From: Pandoraea pulmonicola
Lineage (GTDB): Bacteria > Pseudomonadota > Gammaproteobacteria > Burkholderiales > Burkholderiaceae
Length of the DNA stretch: 64,000 nucleotides
Assembly (NCBI RefSeq): GCF_000815105.2
Contig: NZ_CP010310.2
Coordinates: 186,001-250,000, forward strand
Reading direction: 5' to 3'
Of the stretch, positions 39,243-47,878 are shown one piece after another. The notes below the pieces were generated by a model that saw only the letters and a list, made by a program, of their open reading frames with translations, was not told where the DNA came from and did no database searches. The stretch's first letter is position 1. Every line of letters begins with the position of its first letter. A program made the translations under genes and the position numbers.

Positions 39243-39714
39243 GGTTTGCCGCATGGCGGCACTGGCGATGCTCGTGGCTGCGCCCGGATGGCTGGGCAGC
39301 ACAACGGTCCACGCCGAGGAAACCATCGACGCGTTCGCGCGGGCGCATCTCAAGGCGTCGCAGCAGGCGCAGGACGAGAAAGACGCCAAGGCCGCCAAGG
39401 CGGCGGGCGACGCACAGGAGCGCACCGCCGCTCCGCCGCGCGGGGATGTGCCGCCCGAGCTGCTGTACATCTACGGCGTGGAGAACGCCGTCGTCGCGTA
39501 CGTGCGGGTGGAGGGCCGCTACGGCCGCAGCGTCGGCAAGGGCGACAAGATCGGCGAGTGGCAGGTCGTCAACATCGGCGACGATTTCGTCGACGTGCGT
39601 CGCGGCGCCAGGCAGCAGCGCCTGCTGTTGCCGAGCGCGTTCGGGGCGGCGCCGCCGACGCCCGACGCCGAAAGGCAGAGCGCACGGGGATGGTCCGATG
39701 GCTACGCTGGCTAA
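39232..39714 (+). CDS. pilP: PilP-type pilus accessory protein
   Basis: 160 residues with a signal peptide (about 1-28, ends TVHAEE) and a charged helical stretch (KASQQAQDEKDAKAAKAA). A compact beta domain follows (YIYGVENAVVAYVRVEG, GEWQVVNIGDDFVDV), similar to R64 PilP and the pilus/T2SS C-type proteins that link platform and secretin. Overlaps the ATPase gene by 17 bp. Confidence 0.75.
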   Translation: MFTKVCRMAALAMLVAAPGWLGSTTVHAEETIDAFARAHLKASQQAQDEKDAKAAKAAGDAQERTAAPPRGDVPPELLYIYGVENAVVAYVRVEGRYGRSVGKGDKIGEWQVVNIGDDFVDVRRGARQQRLLLPSAFGAAPPTPDAERQSARGWSDGYAG

Positions 39715-41422
39715 GCGCCTTTGGGCAGCGCTGGCGCGTATCGGGCAACGCTCCCGAGCGCGACCGATGGCGCGCCCGATCGCCGATCTGCGCGAGGCGG
39801 ACATTCAGGCGTTCGGCTGGCGGCAGGACCTCGGCATCGTGCTCGCCGGCGCCGAGCAGGGTTCGCTGGTGCTCGTCGCCATGAAACCGCGTTTGTATCT
39901 TGTGCTGCTCGAACACAACACCTTCGTGCGCACTCAGGGCTCCGATCTGCTCGAGCGTTTCGATCACGCGGTACGCGCCAAGCACCGTCTCGATCTCGAG
40001 GGCATCTACGTCGGCTCCACGGAAGAGATCCTCCTCATGCAGTCGCGTCTGCAACAGCAGGGAGGCGACGACGATCCGCGCGACGCGCAGCGTACCGGCG
40101 CGTATCGCAACTTCGATCTGATCATCGAGCGCGCCATCGACGCCGGTGCCTCCGACGTCCATTTCGAGTTTCGCGACGCCCATATCGTGCGCGTGCGCAT
40201 GCGCATTCACGGCAAGCTGCGCATGACGCCCGACAGCGACCGGCTCGCACGCGACTATCACGCCATGCTCGACGCCGTGTCCGCCGCTTACAACTCGCGC
40301 GCCGATCCCAGCAGCCGCAGTCACAATCACTTCGACGAGGCGCAGCACCAGAGCTGCTCGATCCCGCTCACGCTGCGCCATCGCAAGTACCAGCTTCGCT
40401 TCCAGAGCGTGAAGGAAAACCGCGGCGTGGACGTGGTGCTGCGTCTGCTCGTCAACGAGGCGCTCGAAGGCGACGTGCTCACACTCGCGCAGCTCGGGTA
40501 TTCGGACGACCAGATAGAAGTCCTCGAGGACGCCGTGCACCGCTGTCCGGGGCTGACCGTCATCGCGGGCGAGACCGGCTCGGGAAAGTCCACGACGCTG
40601 CGCACGCTCATGACCTACGAGCGCGAGTCCGGCAAGAAATTCTTCTCGATCGAAGATCCGGTCGAATACATCCAGCCGCACATGACGCAGATCCCGATTC
40701 AGCGGCGCGCGGAGGATGGCCCGGGCGAGTCGCCGTTCGGTGCGGCGGCGAAAGTGCTGCTGCGCGGCGACCCGGACAAACTGATGCCCGGCGAGATCCG
40801 CGACGCGGAAACCGGCTCGTTCGCCAAGTCGATGACCGAGACGGGACACCAGGTGCTCTCGACCGTGCACGCGTCGAGCGCGTTCGGCATCATCTCGCGG
40901 CTGGTCAGCGAGGAGATCGGCATGCCGCTCGCTGCCGTGGCCGCCCCGAACTTTCTGGCGGCCATCGTCTACCAGAAGCTCATTCCGGTGCTGTGCGAGC
41001 ACTGCAAGCAGCCGGCGCAGCAAGGGCTCGACGCCGCCATGCTCGGCGTGATCGGCGCGCTCGGCATCGACACGTCGAAGGTGTGCGTGGAGGGGCCGGG
41101 ATGCGAGCGATGCGACGGACGCGGCACGGGCGGACAGACCGTCGTTGCCGAAGTGTGCGAACCGACCGACGAGATGCTCGAGATGCTGCGCGAGTCACGC
41201 TTCTGGGACGCCGAACGCCTGTGGCGCACGGGGCACGACGGCGACCCATGCAGCCCGAACATGACCGGCAAATCGGCCATGGAGCACGCGATGTACAAGA
41301 TGTCGCAAGGTCTGGTCGATCCGCGCGACATCGAAGCCGCCTTCTGCAAACTCAAGAAATTTCACTTCCGTCAGACGACGTCGCCGGGCGCCAACGCGCC
41401 GCGACGGCTCGCCAGCGTGTAG
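39698..41422 (+). CDS. pilQ: Type IVb pilus assembly ATPase
   Basis: 574 residues from ATG 39698. GspE/PilB-type ATPase with Walker A GETGSGKST (291-299), Asp box SIEDPVEY (317-324), Walker B region GEIRDAET (365-372) and His box STVHASS. A late tetracysteine zinc motif (CEHC and CERC) is present. It powers pilus extension. No separate retraction ATPase is in the operon. Confidence 0.92.
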   Translation: MATLAKRLWAALARIGQRSRARPMARPIADLREADIQAFGWRQDLGIVLAGAEQGSLVLVAMKPRLYLVLLEHNTFVRTQGSDLLERFDHAVRAKHRLDLEGIYVGSTEEILLMQSRLQQQGGDDDPRDAQRTGAYRNFDLIIERAIDAGASDVHFEFRDAHIVRVRMRIHGKLRMTPDSDRLARDYHAMLDAVSAAYNSRADPSSRSHNHFDEAQHQSCSIPLTLRHRKYQLRFQSVKENRGVDVVLRLLVNEALEGDVLTLAQLGYSDDQIEVLEDAVHRCPGLTVIAGETGSGKSTTLRTLMTYERESGKKFFSIEDPVEYIQPHMTQIPIQRRAEDGPGESPFGAAAKVLLRGDPDKLMPGEIRDAETGSFAKSMTETGHQVLSTVHASSAFGIISRLVSEEIGMPLAAVAAPNFLAAIVYQKLIPVLCEHCKQPAQQGLDAAMLGVIGALGIDTSKVCVEGPGCERCDGRGTGGQTVVAEVCEPTDEMLEMLRESRFWDAERLWRTGHDGDPCSPNMTGKSAMEHAMYKMSQGLVDPRDIEAAFCKLKKFHFRQTTSPGANAPRRLASV

Positions 41423-41464
41423 CCGCACGCCCCGACGTACGCCTGATGTCCTGCCCGCCTGCCC

Positions 41465-42556
41465 ATGATCGACGCCGCCAACCGCCTGCTCGCCAAACTC
41501 ACCCCCGCTCGCGATCCCTATCCGGGACTGTCCAAAGCCAAGCGCCAGTTCCACAAGCAGCGCGCGAAGTTCTACAGCGACTTCGCCGATGCCATCGAAG
41601 ACGGCGCGAACCCGTTCGAACTCTTCTCGCGCCGATATGCGCGCGCGAAGGAGCGGCGCAATCCGATGGCGCCGCTCTACGCCGTGTGGCGGGATCGCGC
41701 CAGTTCGAAGAATCTGCAAAAGTCGTGGTCGGGCACCATTCCCGACGAGGACCTCGTCGTCATCGCGGCCGGCGAGAAGGGCGACCTGCCCGGCACGTTG
41801 CGGTTCCTCGCACGCGTGGTCACCCTCCAGCAGCAGACCCGCAGCGCGATCGCCGGCGCCGTTGCGCTCCCGATCTTCATGTCGGTGCTGCTCGCCGCGA
41901 TTCAACTGGGGGTCGCCTACGGCATGATGCCGATCATGACGGAGATCATGCCGCCCGAGCACTTCCCGCTCGTCGGCGCCGGCCTTTACGCGATGTCGGG
42001 CTTCGTCGCGAACTGGTGGCCGTTCCTCTACGGGCTGCCGCTGCTGCTCGTCGTACTGATGTCGCTGTCGTTCAGCCGCTGGACAGGGCCGCTGCGCAAC
42101 CGGCTCGACGGCCTCGGCCCCTACGCGGTCTATCGCGACGTGCGCGCGGGCGAGTTCCTCGTGGCGCTGGCCGCGCTCACGAGCGCGAAGACGTCGGTAT
42201 TCGACGCCATCTCGCTGCTGCTCTCCGGGGCGTCGCCGTGGTTGCGATGGCATCTGCTGCGCATGCGGGCCTCGCTCAAGAGCGAACGCAGCATGATCAA
42301 GGCAATGGACACGGGGATCTTCAACGAAGAGGTGTTCGACCGGCTCGTCGAGTACTCCGACCGCACCAACTTCGACGCCGGCATCCGCAAGATCGGCCTG
42401 ATGACCATCGAGGAAGTCGCCGAGCGCATCAAGCAGCGCTCGGCCACGCTGCGCTCGGTGCTGCTCGCCATGGTCGGTTTGACGATCGTCTTCACCGTGG
42501 GCGGGATGCTGCAGATCGGCCACGCCGCCGGCGAGTACGCGAAATCGGCGTTCTGA
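41465..42556 (+). CDS. pilR: Type IVb pilus inner-membrane platform protein
   Basis: 363-residue GspF/PilC-family protein with two T2SSF domains and three membrane helices (about 135-160, 185-205, 335-355). It couples the ATPase to pilin insertion. Located 42 bp after the ATPase and 2 bp before the peptidase gene. Confidence 0.9.
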   Translation: MIDAANRLLAKLTPARDPYPGLSKAKRQFHKQRAKFYSDFADAIEDGANPFELFSRRYARAKERRNPMAPLYAVWRDRASSKNLQKSWSGTIPDEDLVVIAAGEKGDLPGTLRFLARVVTLQQQTRSAIAGAVALPIFMSVLLAAIQLGVAYGMMPIMTEIMPPEHFPLVGAGLYAMSGFVANWWPFLYGLPLLLVVLMSLSFSRWTGPLRNRLDGLGPYAVYRDVRAGEFLVALAALTSAKTSVFDAISLLLSGASPWLRWHLLRMRASLKSERSMIKAMDTGIFNEEVFDRLVEYSDRTNFDAGIRKIGLMTIEEVAERIKQRSATLRSVLLAMVGLTIVFTVGGMLQIGHAAGEYAKSAF

Positions 42557-42558
42557 CC

Positions 42559-43449
42559 ATGGCCGACGTCTTCGAATCCGTGTGGCGCGAATTCCAGGCC
42601 CTGCCGCGCGAAGCGGTCGTGGCGGCCATGGCGATGCTGGGCCTGTTCGCGGGCAGCTTTCTGAACGTGGTCGTCTTTCGTCTGCCGCGCATGCTCGAGA
42701 CGCAATGGGCACGCGAGACGGCGCTCTGGTCCGGGCAGACGCCGATGGTCACGCCGACCTTCAACCTCGCCTGGCCGCCATCGCACTGCCCGCGCTGCGA
42801 CGCGCGCATCGCGGTGCGGCACAACCTCCCCGTGCTTGGCTTCGCGCTGCTGCTCGGCCGGTGTGCGCACTGCCGCGCTGGCATCGCGTTGCGCTACCCG
42901 CTGGTCGAACTGGCGACCGGCATCGCGTTCGCCGCCATCGCGTGGCAGTTCGCACCGTCGAAGCAGTATCTGACGATGTTCGCATGGTGCGGCTTCGGCG
43001 CCACGCTGATCGCGCTCGTGCTGATCGACTTCGACACCTGTCTGCTGCCCGACGTGCTGACGTTGCCGCTGCTGTGGGCCGGGCTGCTGTGCAGTGCGGT
43101 CGGATTGACGCTGCCGCTCGACGATGCCGTGCGGGGCGCCGCGCTCGGCTACATTGTGATGTGGACGACGGCGGGTGTTTACCACCGGCTGACCGGCAGT
43201 GACGGACTCGGCGGCGGCGATGCGAAGTTCGTGGCGGCCTGCGGCGCATGGCTGGGATGGATCGGCGTGCCGCTGATGCTGGCTTTCGGCGCCATGAGCG
43301 CGACGCTCGCTTTCGCAATGTACGGCGCGTGGCGCGGCCGCGCGCTGCGCGAGCCGCTGCCGTTCGGCCCCTGGCTGGGGATGGGCGCCGTGGCGAGTGC
43401 GCTGTGGGGCGAGTCGTTTCTAGAGCGTGTTATGAACCTGTGTGAATGA
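42559..43449 (+). CDS. pilD: Prepilin peptidase, C terminus altered by an IS insertion
   Basis: 296 residues from ATG 42559. Zinc tetracysteine CPRC (77-80) and CAHC (102-105). Catalytic Asp residues are in [11 protein letters not shown] (157/159) and GGGDAKF (Asp221). It cleaves and N-methylates prepilins. The last eight residues (ERVMNLCE) and the stop come from the IS that starts at 43423. Removing the IS and one TA would continue the frame for about 35 more codons. Both catalytic sites are intact, so it may still work. Confidence 0.88.
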   Translation: MADVFESVWREFQALPREAVVAAMAMLGLFAGSFLNVVVFRLPRMLETQWARETALWSGQTPMVTPTFNLAWPPSHCPRCDARIAVRHNLPVLGFALLLGRCAHCRAGIALRYPLVELATGIAFAAIAWQFAPSKQYLTMFAWCGFGATLIALVLIDFDTCLLPDVLTLPLLWAGLLCSAVGLTLPLDDAVRGAALGYIVMWTTAGVYHRLTGSDGLGGGDAKFVAACGAWLGWIGVPLMLAFGAMSATLAFAMYGAWRGRALREPLPFGPWLGMGAVASALWGESFLERVMNLCE

Positions 43450-44206
43450 GATCGAAGATTTTCGGCAGCATCAAACAGACGAAGGCGAAGAAATGAAGTC
43501 CTGCGAGCGTTTGAGCCAGACGTTCATAGTCGCGAGCCAAGCGCCGAAAGCGTGCCGCCCGAGCGAAGCTGCGCTCGACCACCCAACGACGGGGCAGCAG
43601 CACAAATCCGCGTTTGGCCTCGGTGTGCTTGACCACCTCCAACTCGATACCGTGCGCCTGGGCAGCCTGTTGCGCCGCTTCGCCCGTGTAGTCTTGATCG
43701 ACATACGCCAGCTTCACGCTCTGGCCGGTCAACTCCTGTACCGAGCGGGCCAACTGCTCAACCTGGGCTCGATCCTGCTCATTGGCGGGCGTGACATGCA
43801 ATGCCAGCAACTGCCCCATCGTGTCGACTGCAAGGTGCGACTGTCCAGGATCATCGCTCTGGGCTTGGCGGCGCGGCCATCGCAAACACGCAGCAGCTCC
43901 CGCAGATCATGCACCATCGCCTCGAAGCAACCCGCCCGAATCCAGCGCTACGTCTGCTGATAAACGGCCTCCCACGGCGGCAAATCGTTCGGCAGCATGC
44001 GCCACGGTGCGCCGCTGTGGATCAGCCAGCGCAGCCCGTTAAACACTTCGCGCAAATCATGGCGGCGTTGTTCGCTGTCCTCTCGGACCAGGGCCAGATA
44101 AGGCACAACGAACGACCATTCTTCGTCGCTTACATTACTTGGATAGGGCTTGCGGGTAGTCATCCACGCATCTTGCCCTATCCTGGACAAAGTTCATAAC
44201 ACGCTC
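43423..44206 (-). mobile_element. IS5-family (IS427-like) insertion sequence, 784 bp, degenerate
   Basis: Terminal inverted repeats GAGCGTGTTATGAAC (43423-43437) and GTTCATAACACGCTC (44192-44206) are perfect. They are flanked by TA (43421-43422 and 44207-44208), and the empty site would read CTAG, the target favoured by IS427-type elements. The transposase is on the minus strand and broken (see its entry). Confidence 0.92.
43430..44190 (-). pseudogene. IS5/IS427-type transposase, inactivated
   Basis: The N-terminal part (44190 to 43951) reads MSRIGQDAW...PWEAVYQQT and meets an amber stop at 43948-43950. The frame continues with [19 protein letters not shown] and then shifts by one base at 43821-43837 into [21 protein letters not shown] and the C-terminal DDE part ([22 protein letters not shown]). 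Both a nonsense and a frameshift/deletion are present, so it cannot make full transposase. Confidence 0.85.
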
Positions 44207-44225
44207 TAGTCTTTTTCCTGTGGTG

Positions 44226-44331
44226 TCAGTGTTTATACTCGCTGCGCACGTCCAAGAGACTGCTTTCGTACAACACTCGCTCGACATCGAGACACGACGG
44301 CATTTCCTCGTCATAACCAATGCCGCTGACC
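44226..44331 (-). pseudogene. C-terminal gene remnant cut by the IS3-type element
   Basis: About 34 codons open on the minus strand from the IS3 end to a TGA at 44226-44228, reading SGIGYDEEMPSCLDVERVL and ending DVRSEYKH. Codon choice and residue mix look protein-like. The rest of the gene is missing beyond the IS. It overlaps the putative former 3' end of the peptidase gene on the other strand, so one reading is probably chance. Confidence 0.35.
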
Positions 44332-44776
44332 TGAACCGCCCCGGGAATCGTGGAGGCTGGTTGGTTTAAGTTAATGCGGGTTCAGCGGCAGCTGTTTCAA
44401 GTTGCCGATAGTAGTTTGCCTCAGCTTCGGCGGGCGGGATATAGCCGAGGGGTTCCATCAATCGATGGTGATTGAACCAGGCGACCCACTCCAGCGTTGC
44501 CAGTTCAACGGATTCCCGCGTTTTCCAGGTGCGGCGATGAATCAGTTCAGCCTTGTACAAGCCGTTAATCGTTTCAGCCAAGGCGTTGTCATAGCTGTCG
44601 CCCCGGCTGCCGACCGACGGTTCGTTGCCCGCTTCGGCCAGCCGTTCGCTGTAGCGAATGCTGACGTATTGGGGTCCTCTGTCCGAATGGTGTATCAACG
44701 TTCCCTCGTCGCCCGGGCGTCGCGCGTAAAGCGCCTGTTCAAGAGTTGGAGCCTCCACAAAATCCGGGGCGGTTCA
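44332..44776 (-). mobile_element. Internally deleted IS3-family element, 445 bp
   Basis: Both ends carry the inverted repeat TGAACCGCCCCGG (44332-44344, and its complement ending at 44776), extending with mismatches into CGTGGAGGCTGG / TGTGGAGGCTCC. Only the C-terminal third of orfB lies between, so orfA and most of orfB are deleted. No matching target duplication is seen at the flanks (GACC versus TCCT). Confidence 0.85.
44366..44758 (-). pseudogene. IS3-family transposase OrfB, C-terminal fragment
   Basis: About 130 codons with the rve/integrase-core end: HHSDRGPQYVS, SRGDSYDNALAETINGLYK (catalytic Glu of DDE) and TLEWVAWFNHHRLMEPLGYIPPAEAE. The first catalytic Asp region and OrfA are lost. 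Not functional alone. Confidence 0.85.
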
Positions 44777-44791
44777 TCCTGCTTGCCAGTG

Positions 44792-47083
44792 CTATGACCG
44801 GTCGGCCTCGCCCAAGATCCGGTCCATGAGTGCCTCCTCGCCTCGCTTGCGCAAGAGTTCTCGAGTAAGTTCTCCATAGACCGCCAACTGCTGTGTCTTC
44901 ATGAGGTTGACACCGACCTGCGCCTGCGTCTCGTGGTCTTCCGGCAGCCCGAGACTGGCTAGCCGCGCCGCCACCTCCCGGTCGTAACTGGGGAGCATGT
45001 CCTGCAATTTTTGATGCGCGCGCTCGACTCCCTCGGGATTCAGTCGGGCCAGCACCTGCTGCCAAGGCTCCCATTCGACCAGGAAGTACTGGGGAAACTC
45101 CTCCCGCTCTCGGGAGAGAACCTCCTGCTCGGCGCTCTCCAGATCCTGTGGTGTTACCCTGGAATAATTGAAATAATGCATGTTCGCGATATCGGTGGGT
45201 AAGTGCAGCTGATCGCGCAGTTTGACTTGGTAGGCCAAGTACACTTCGATTTCGTGGTTTCGCCGTACCGCCAGGGCTTTCTTGCGAGCAATCTTCTCCA
45301 GGGCGTCCAGACGGAATGCCCCTCGTCCGCGCTCGACGATCTCAACGATCCTGTTGTCGTAATCGCCACGGCTCACGGCATGCGCATGACTGAGTTTGGT
45401 GAGATCGTTATACGTCAGTGCAACGCGATCCTCGCAGGCCTCAGTGGCCCCTTGGACGGCCCGGAAGGTCAACCGGCGAAGTTCTCCATCCTGGGAGAGT
45501 TTGGTTAACCACTTGGCAACCCCCGCCTTGAACTCGGCATTATCGTTGACGTCCGCTTTCAAACGGATCAGAAAACGTGCGAACACAGCGGCATGTGCTT
45601 CCTCGCTGTGCGCCTGCCAACGGCGTATCTGGGTTTGTTCGTCATTGCTCAACCAGTCCCGAACTGCTCCGTCTACAAGGCGAAACGCCTTGGAGAAGCG
45701 AATCTGAGGCCCGTTATACCCTGGCGCCAACATCACCGTATGCGCCTGTTTCAGAAACTCGGGCAAAAATGAGTTGTCTTCGGCATTTACGTGACCCTCG
45801 TACGGCATACTGAATACACTTGGCGGCAGGTGGGCCAGTCGATTGGACGGAACATGAAGCGTTGTCAGACTTGCAGGCAACGTCGGCAACACGGTCAACT
45901 GACTACTATCCGCCCAGAGCTTCTTGAGGCCCGCGGGCAATTCGGGCAGTTGAGCCAACTGGTTGCCTGATACGTCGAGCTCCTCGAGGCCTGCAGGCAA
46001 CGCCGGCAGGTGGGTCAGACGGGTGTAGCTTACGTCAAGCGTCGTAAGGCCGGCGGGCAACGCTGGCCAGTGGGTCAGACGATTGCAGCTTACGTCAAGC
46101 GTCTTGATACTCTCGGGCAACGCTGGCAACTCGGATAGTCGGTTGGCATATACATTAAGCACCGCGAGGCCTGTAGGTAACATCGGTAGCTCAAATAGAC
46201 GATTCCAATCTGCGACTAGCGTCTTTAGGCCCGCAGGCAACGCCGGCAACTTGCATAGTCGTCGGTTGCAGCCTACGTCAAGCGTCGTAAGGTCCGCAGG
46301 CAATTCCGGAAGGTGAATCAACCCGTTGTCGCGTACGTCAAGCCTCGTGAGACCCGCGGGCAATTCCGGCAGGTGAATCAGCTCGTTGCGGCGTGCGTCA
46401 AGCCTCGCGAGACCCGCAGGCAATTCCGGCAGGCTGCCCAGTCGTAATCCGTCCAAGCCCAATTCGCCACCCACCATGTTGAGAATCCTGTCCTTCGCGA
46501 TCGCACGGTGTTCCCTCTTAACCCCCCACGGCGCGAACGCCACCCATGCGGTCAGGGAGTACCGATAGAGCTCATCGATGCCACTGCCATCTCCTGCCTG
46601 CCCTGCGGGAAAGTCCGCGATCATTTCTCTCAAGAGTTGACCCGCGTTCACGCGAGTCTCCAGCGTGGCGAGCACATCACGGGCGAGTTTCACATGAGCT
46701 GGCGACGGTTCACGGGACCGGCCGCCGCGTGCATTTTCGAGGCCAAGGTTCGCGAGTGCATCGACCAAGGCCTCGACGTCTACGCCTTCGCGGCATGAGC
46801 GCTCCAGGTGCTGCGTCACAGCCTGGTACACCGACTCGATGTCGGCACCGCCCGTTTGGCTGGACTGGCGATGGGTCCAGGCGAGCGCGGCCAATAGCGC
46901 GGCGCAGCGCCGCTCGTAGTCCGGATCGTCCCGCTGGCCCGCATACTCGAGCATTAATCCTCTTTCTTCATCGACTTGCGGGGACGAGCAAGGGCACGCG
47001 CACAGCAGTTGAGTCAGCTCGGACAGTAAATGTGATTCAGTAGAAGTGATCGGCATGGATGAACAGTCGGTGGAGGATGGCAT
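44792..47083 (-). CDS. LRR protein with NEL-type E3 ubiquitin ligase domain (IpaH/SspH-like effector)
   Basis: 763 residues from ATG 47083; an ATG at 47056 (codon 10) is possible and neither has a good ribosome site. The N-terminal part (1-215) is helical and unrecognised. About ten leucine-rich repeats of 20-21 residues lie at about 216-424 (LPxLPxxLxxLDVxxNxL), the IpaH/SspH type. The NEL domain (about 455-763) has the catalytic Cys550 in TEACEDRVALTYNDL (C-x-D motif), EIEVYLAYQ and SREREEF motifs. The family transfers ubiquitin inside host cells after type III secretion. No secretion genes are in this window. It is flanked by IS remnants on both sides. Confidence 0.88.
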   Translation of the reverse strand: MPSSTDCSSMPITSTESHLLSELTQLLCACPCSSPQVDEERGLMLEYAGQRDDPDYERRCAALLAALAWTHRQSSQTGGADIESVYQAVTQHLERSCREGVDVEALVDALANLGLENARGGRSREPSPAHVKLARDVLATLETRVNAGQLLREMIADFPAGQAGDGSGIDELYRYSLTAWVAFAPWGVKREHRAIAKDRILNMVGGELGLDGLRLGSLPELPAGLARLDARRNELIHLPELPAGLTRLDVRDNGLIHLPELPADLTTLDVGCNRRLCKLPALPAGLKTLVADWNRLFELPMLPTGLAVLNVYANRLSELPALPESIKTLDVSCNRLTHWPALPAGLTTLDVSYTRLTHLPALPAGLEELDVSGNQLAQLPELPAGLKKLWADSSQLTVLPTLPASLTTLHVPSNRLAHLPPSVFSMPYEGHVNAEDNSFLPEFLKQAHTVMLAPGYNGPQIRFSKAFRLVDGAVRDWLSNDEQTQIRRWQAHSEEAHAAVFARFLIRLKADVNDNAEFKAGVAKWLTKLSQDGELRRLTFRAVQGATEACEDRVALTYNDLTKLSHAHAVSRGDYDNRIVEIVERGRGAFRLDALEKIARKKALAVRRNHEIEVYLAYQVKLRDQLHLPTDIANMHYFNYSRVTPQDLESAEQEVLSREREEFPQYFLVEWEPWQQVLARLNPEGVERAHQKLQDMLPSYDREVAARLASLGLPEDHETQAQVGVNLMKTQQLAVYGELTRELLRKRGEEALMDRILGEADRS

Positions 47084-47354
47084 CGCACCCGGGGAGGCAA
47101 CGGTTCCGCTTGAGTCAGGTCACCCTGGCATCGTTTCCACGTTGCCGGCGCTCGGCTTGGTTTGCGCGTTGAGTTGCCTGCGTACACCGCCGCCAGTTGG
47201 AGAGTGGATAGGCGCATGCTGGACGATGAACCGTATGAGCGGCTATAAGAAAACGAGCATCGGGACGGCATTACGCTGGAAGCAGGACCCGTCTGCGCGT
47301 ATGCGAACTTTTAACGACACCTCACTGGCATGAGCTCGCGTCTCAGTTGTAGAC

Positions 47355-47876
47355 GTGGCAGGAGCCACCGTTGGGCCGATCGCTGCATTGTTCCCATCAA
47401 GCGTCAATGTCGACGCGTGGCTCAATCCGTCACTGGAATGGCCAGAAAACGAGTCCGAGCCCACCAAGTACTGGCTATCGACCTTGCCCTCGGACACGCC
47501 GTTCGAGCGCCTCGAGCATGTTGCCAAAATGCGTTGGCGCATCGAGCGTGACTACCAGGATCTGAAGCAGGGATTTGGTCTTGGACACTTCGAGGGGCGT
47601 GGCTGGCGCGGCTTTCATCACCATGCGTCGCTATGCATTGCCGCTTACGGGTTTCTTGTCGCGCAGCGTCTGACTCACGAGGACAGTAAAAAAACGCGAT
47701 CCGCGACGTGTTTACCTTATCCGCGGATTACGTGCCACGTGGCTCCCCAGCGCGCTCAGCGCCACGTGGCTGACTCAATTGCGACACTGCGGTGGCACAT
47801 CGCTGCGTCTATCGCGCGCCGGATACATCGATGTCCGTTTTGCTTTGTTCCATCAAGCCATTTAGTGACGCAGTAA
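47355..47876 (+). pseudogene. IS701-type transposase, C-terminal remnant
   Basis: From about 47430 the frame reads WPENESEPTKYWLSTLP, then MRWRIERDYQDLKQGFGLGH and FEGRGWRGFHHHASLCIAAYGFL, the conserved C-terminal third of IS701/IS4-type transposases, through to a natural-looking end. The N-terminal DDE part is absent. Residues before 47430 are not homologous. It ends 3 bp before the convergent GMC oxidoreductase stop. Confidence 0.8.
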
Positions 47877-47878
47877 TA

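Noticed and set aside
44326..44782. Target-site duplication around the IS3-type element
   Set aside because: Flanking bases (GACC and TCCT) do not match at 3 or 4 bp.
45800..46450. Periodic 60-63-bp repeats that resemble a tandem or CRISPR-like array
   Set aside because: The period equals 20-21 codons and encodes the leucine-rich repeats of the NEL protein; there are no unique spacers between identical repeats.
47084..47354. hrp-type box (TTCG-N16-TTCG) in front of the NEL effector gene
   Set aside because: One TTCG is present on the minus strand but the second half-site at the required distance reads TCCT. No other type III regulatory box was found.
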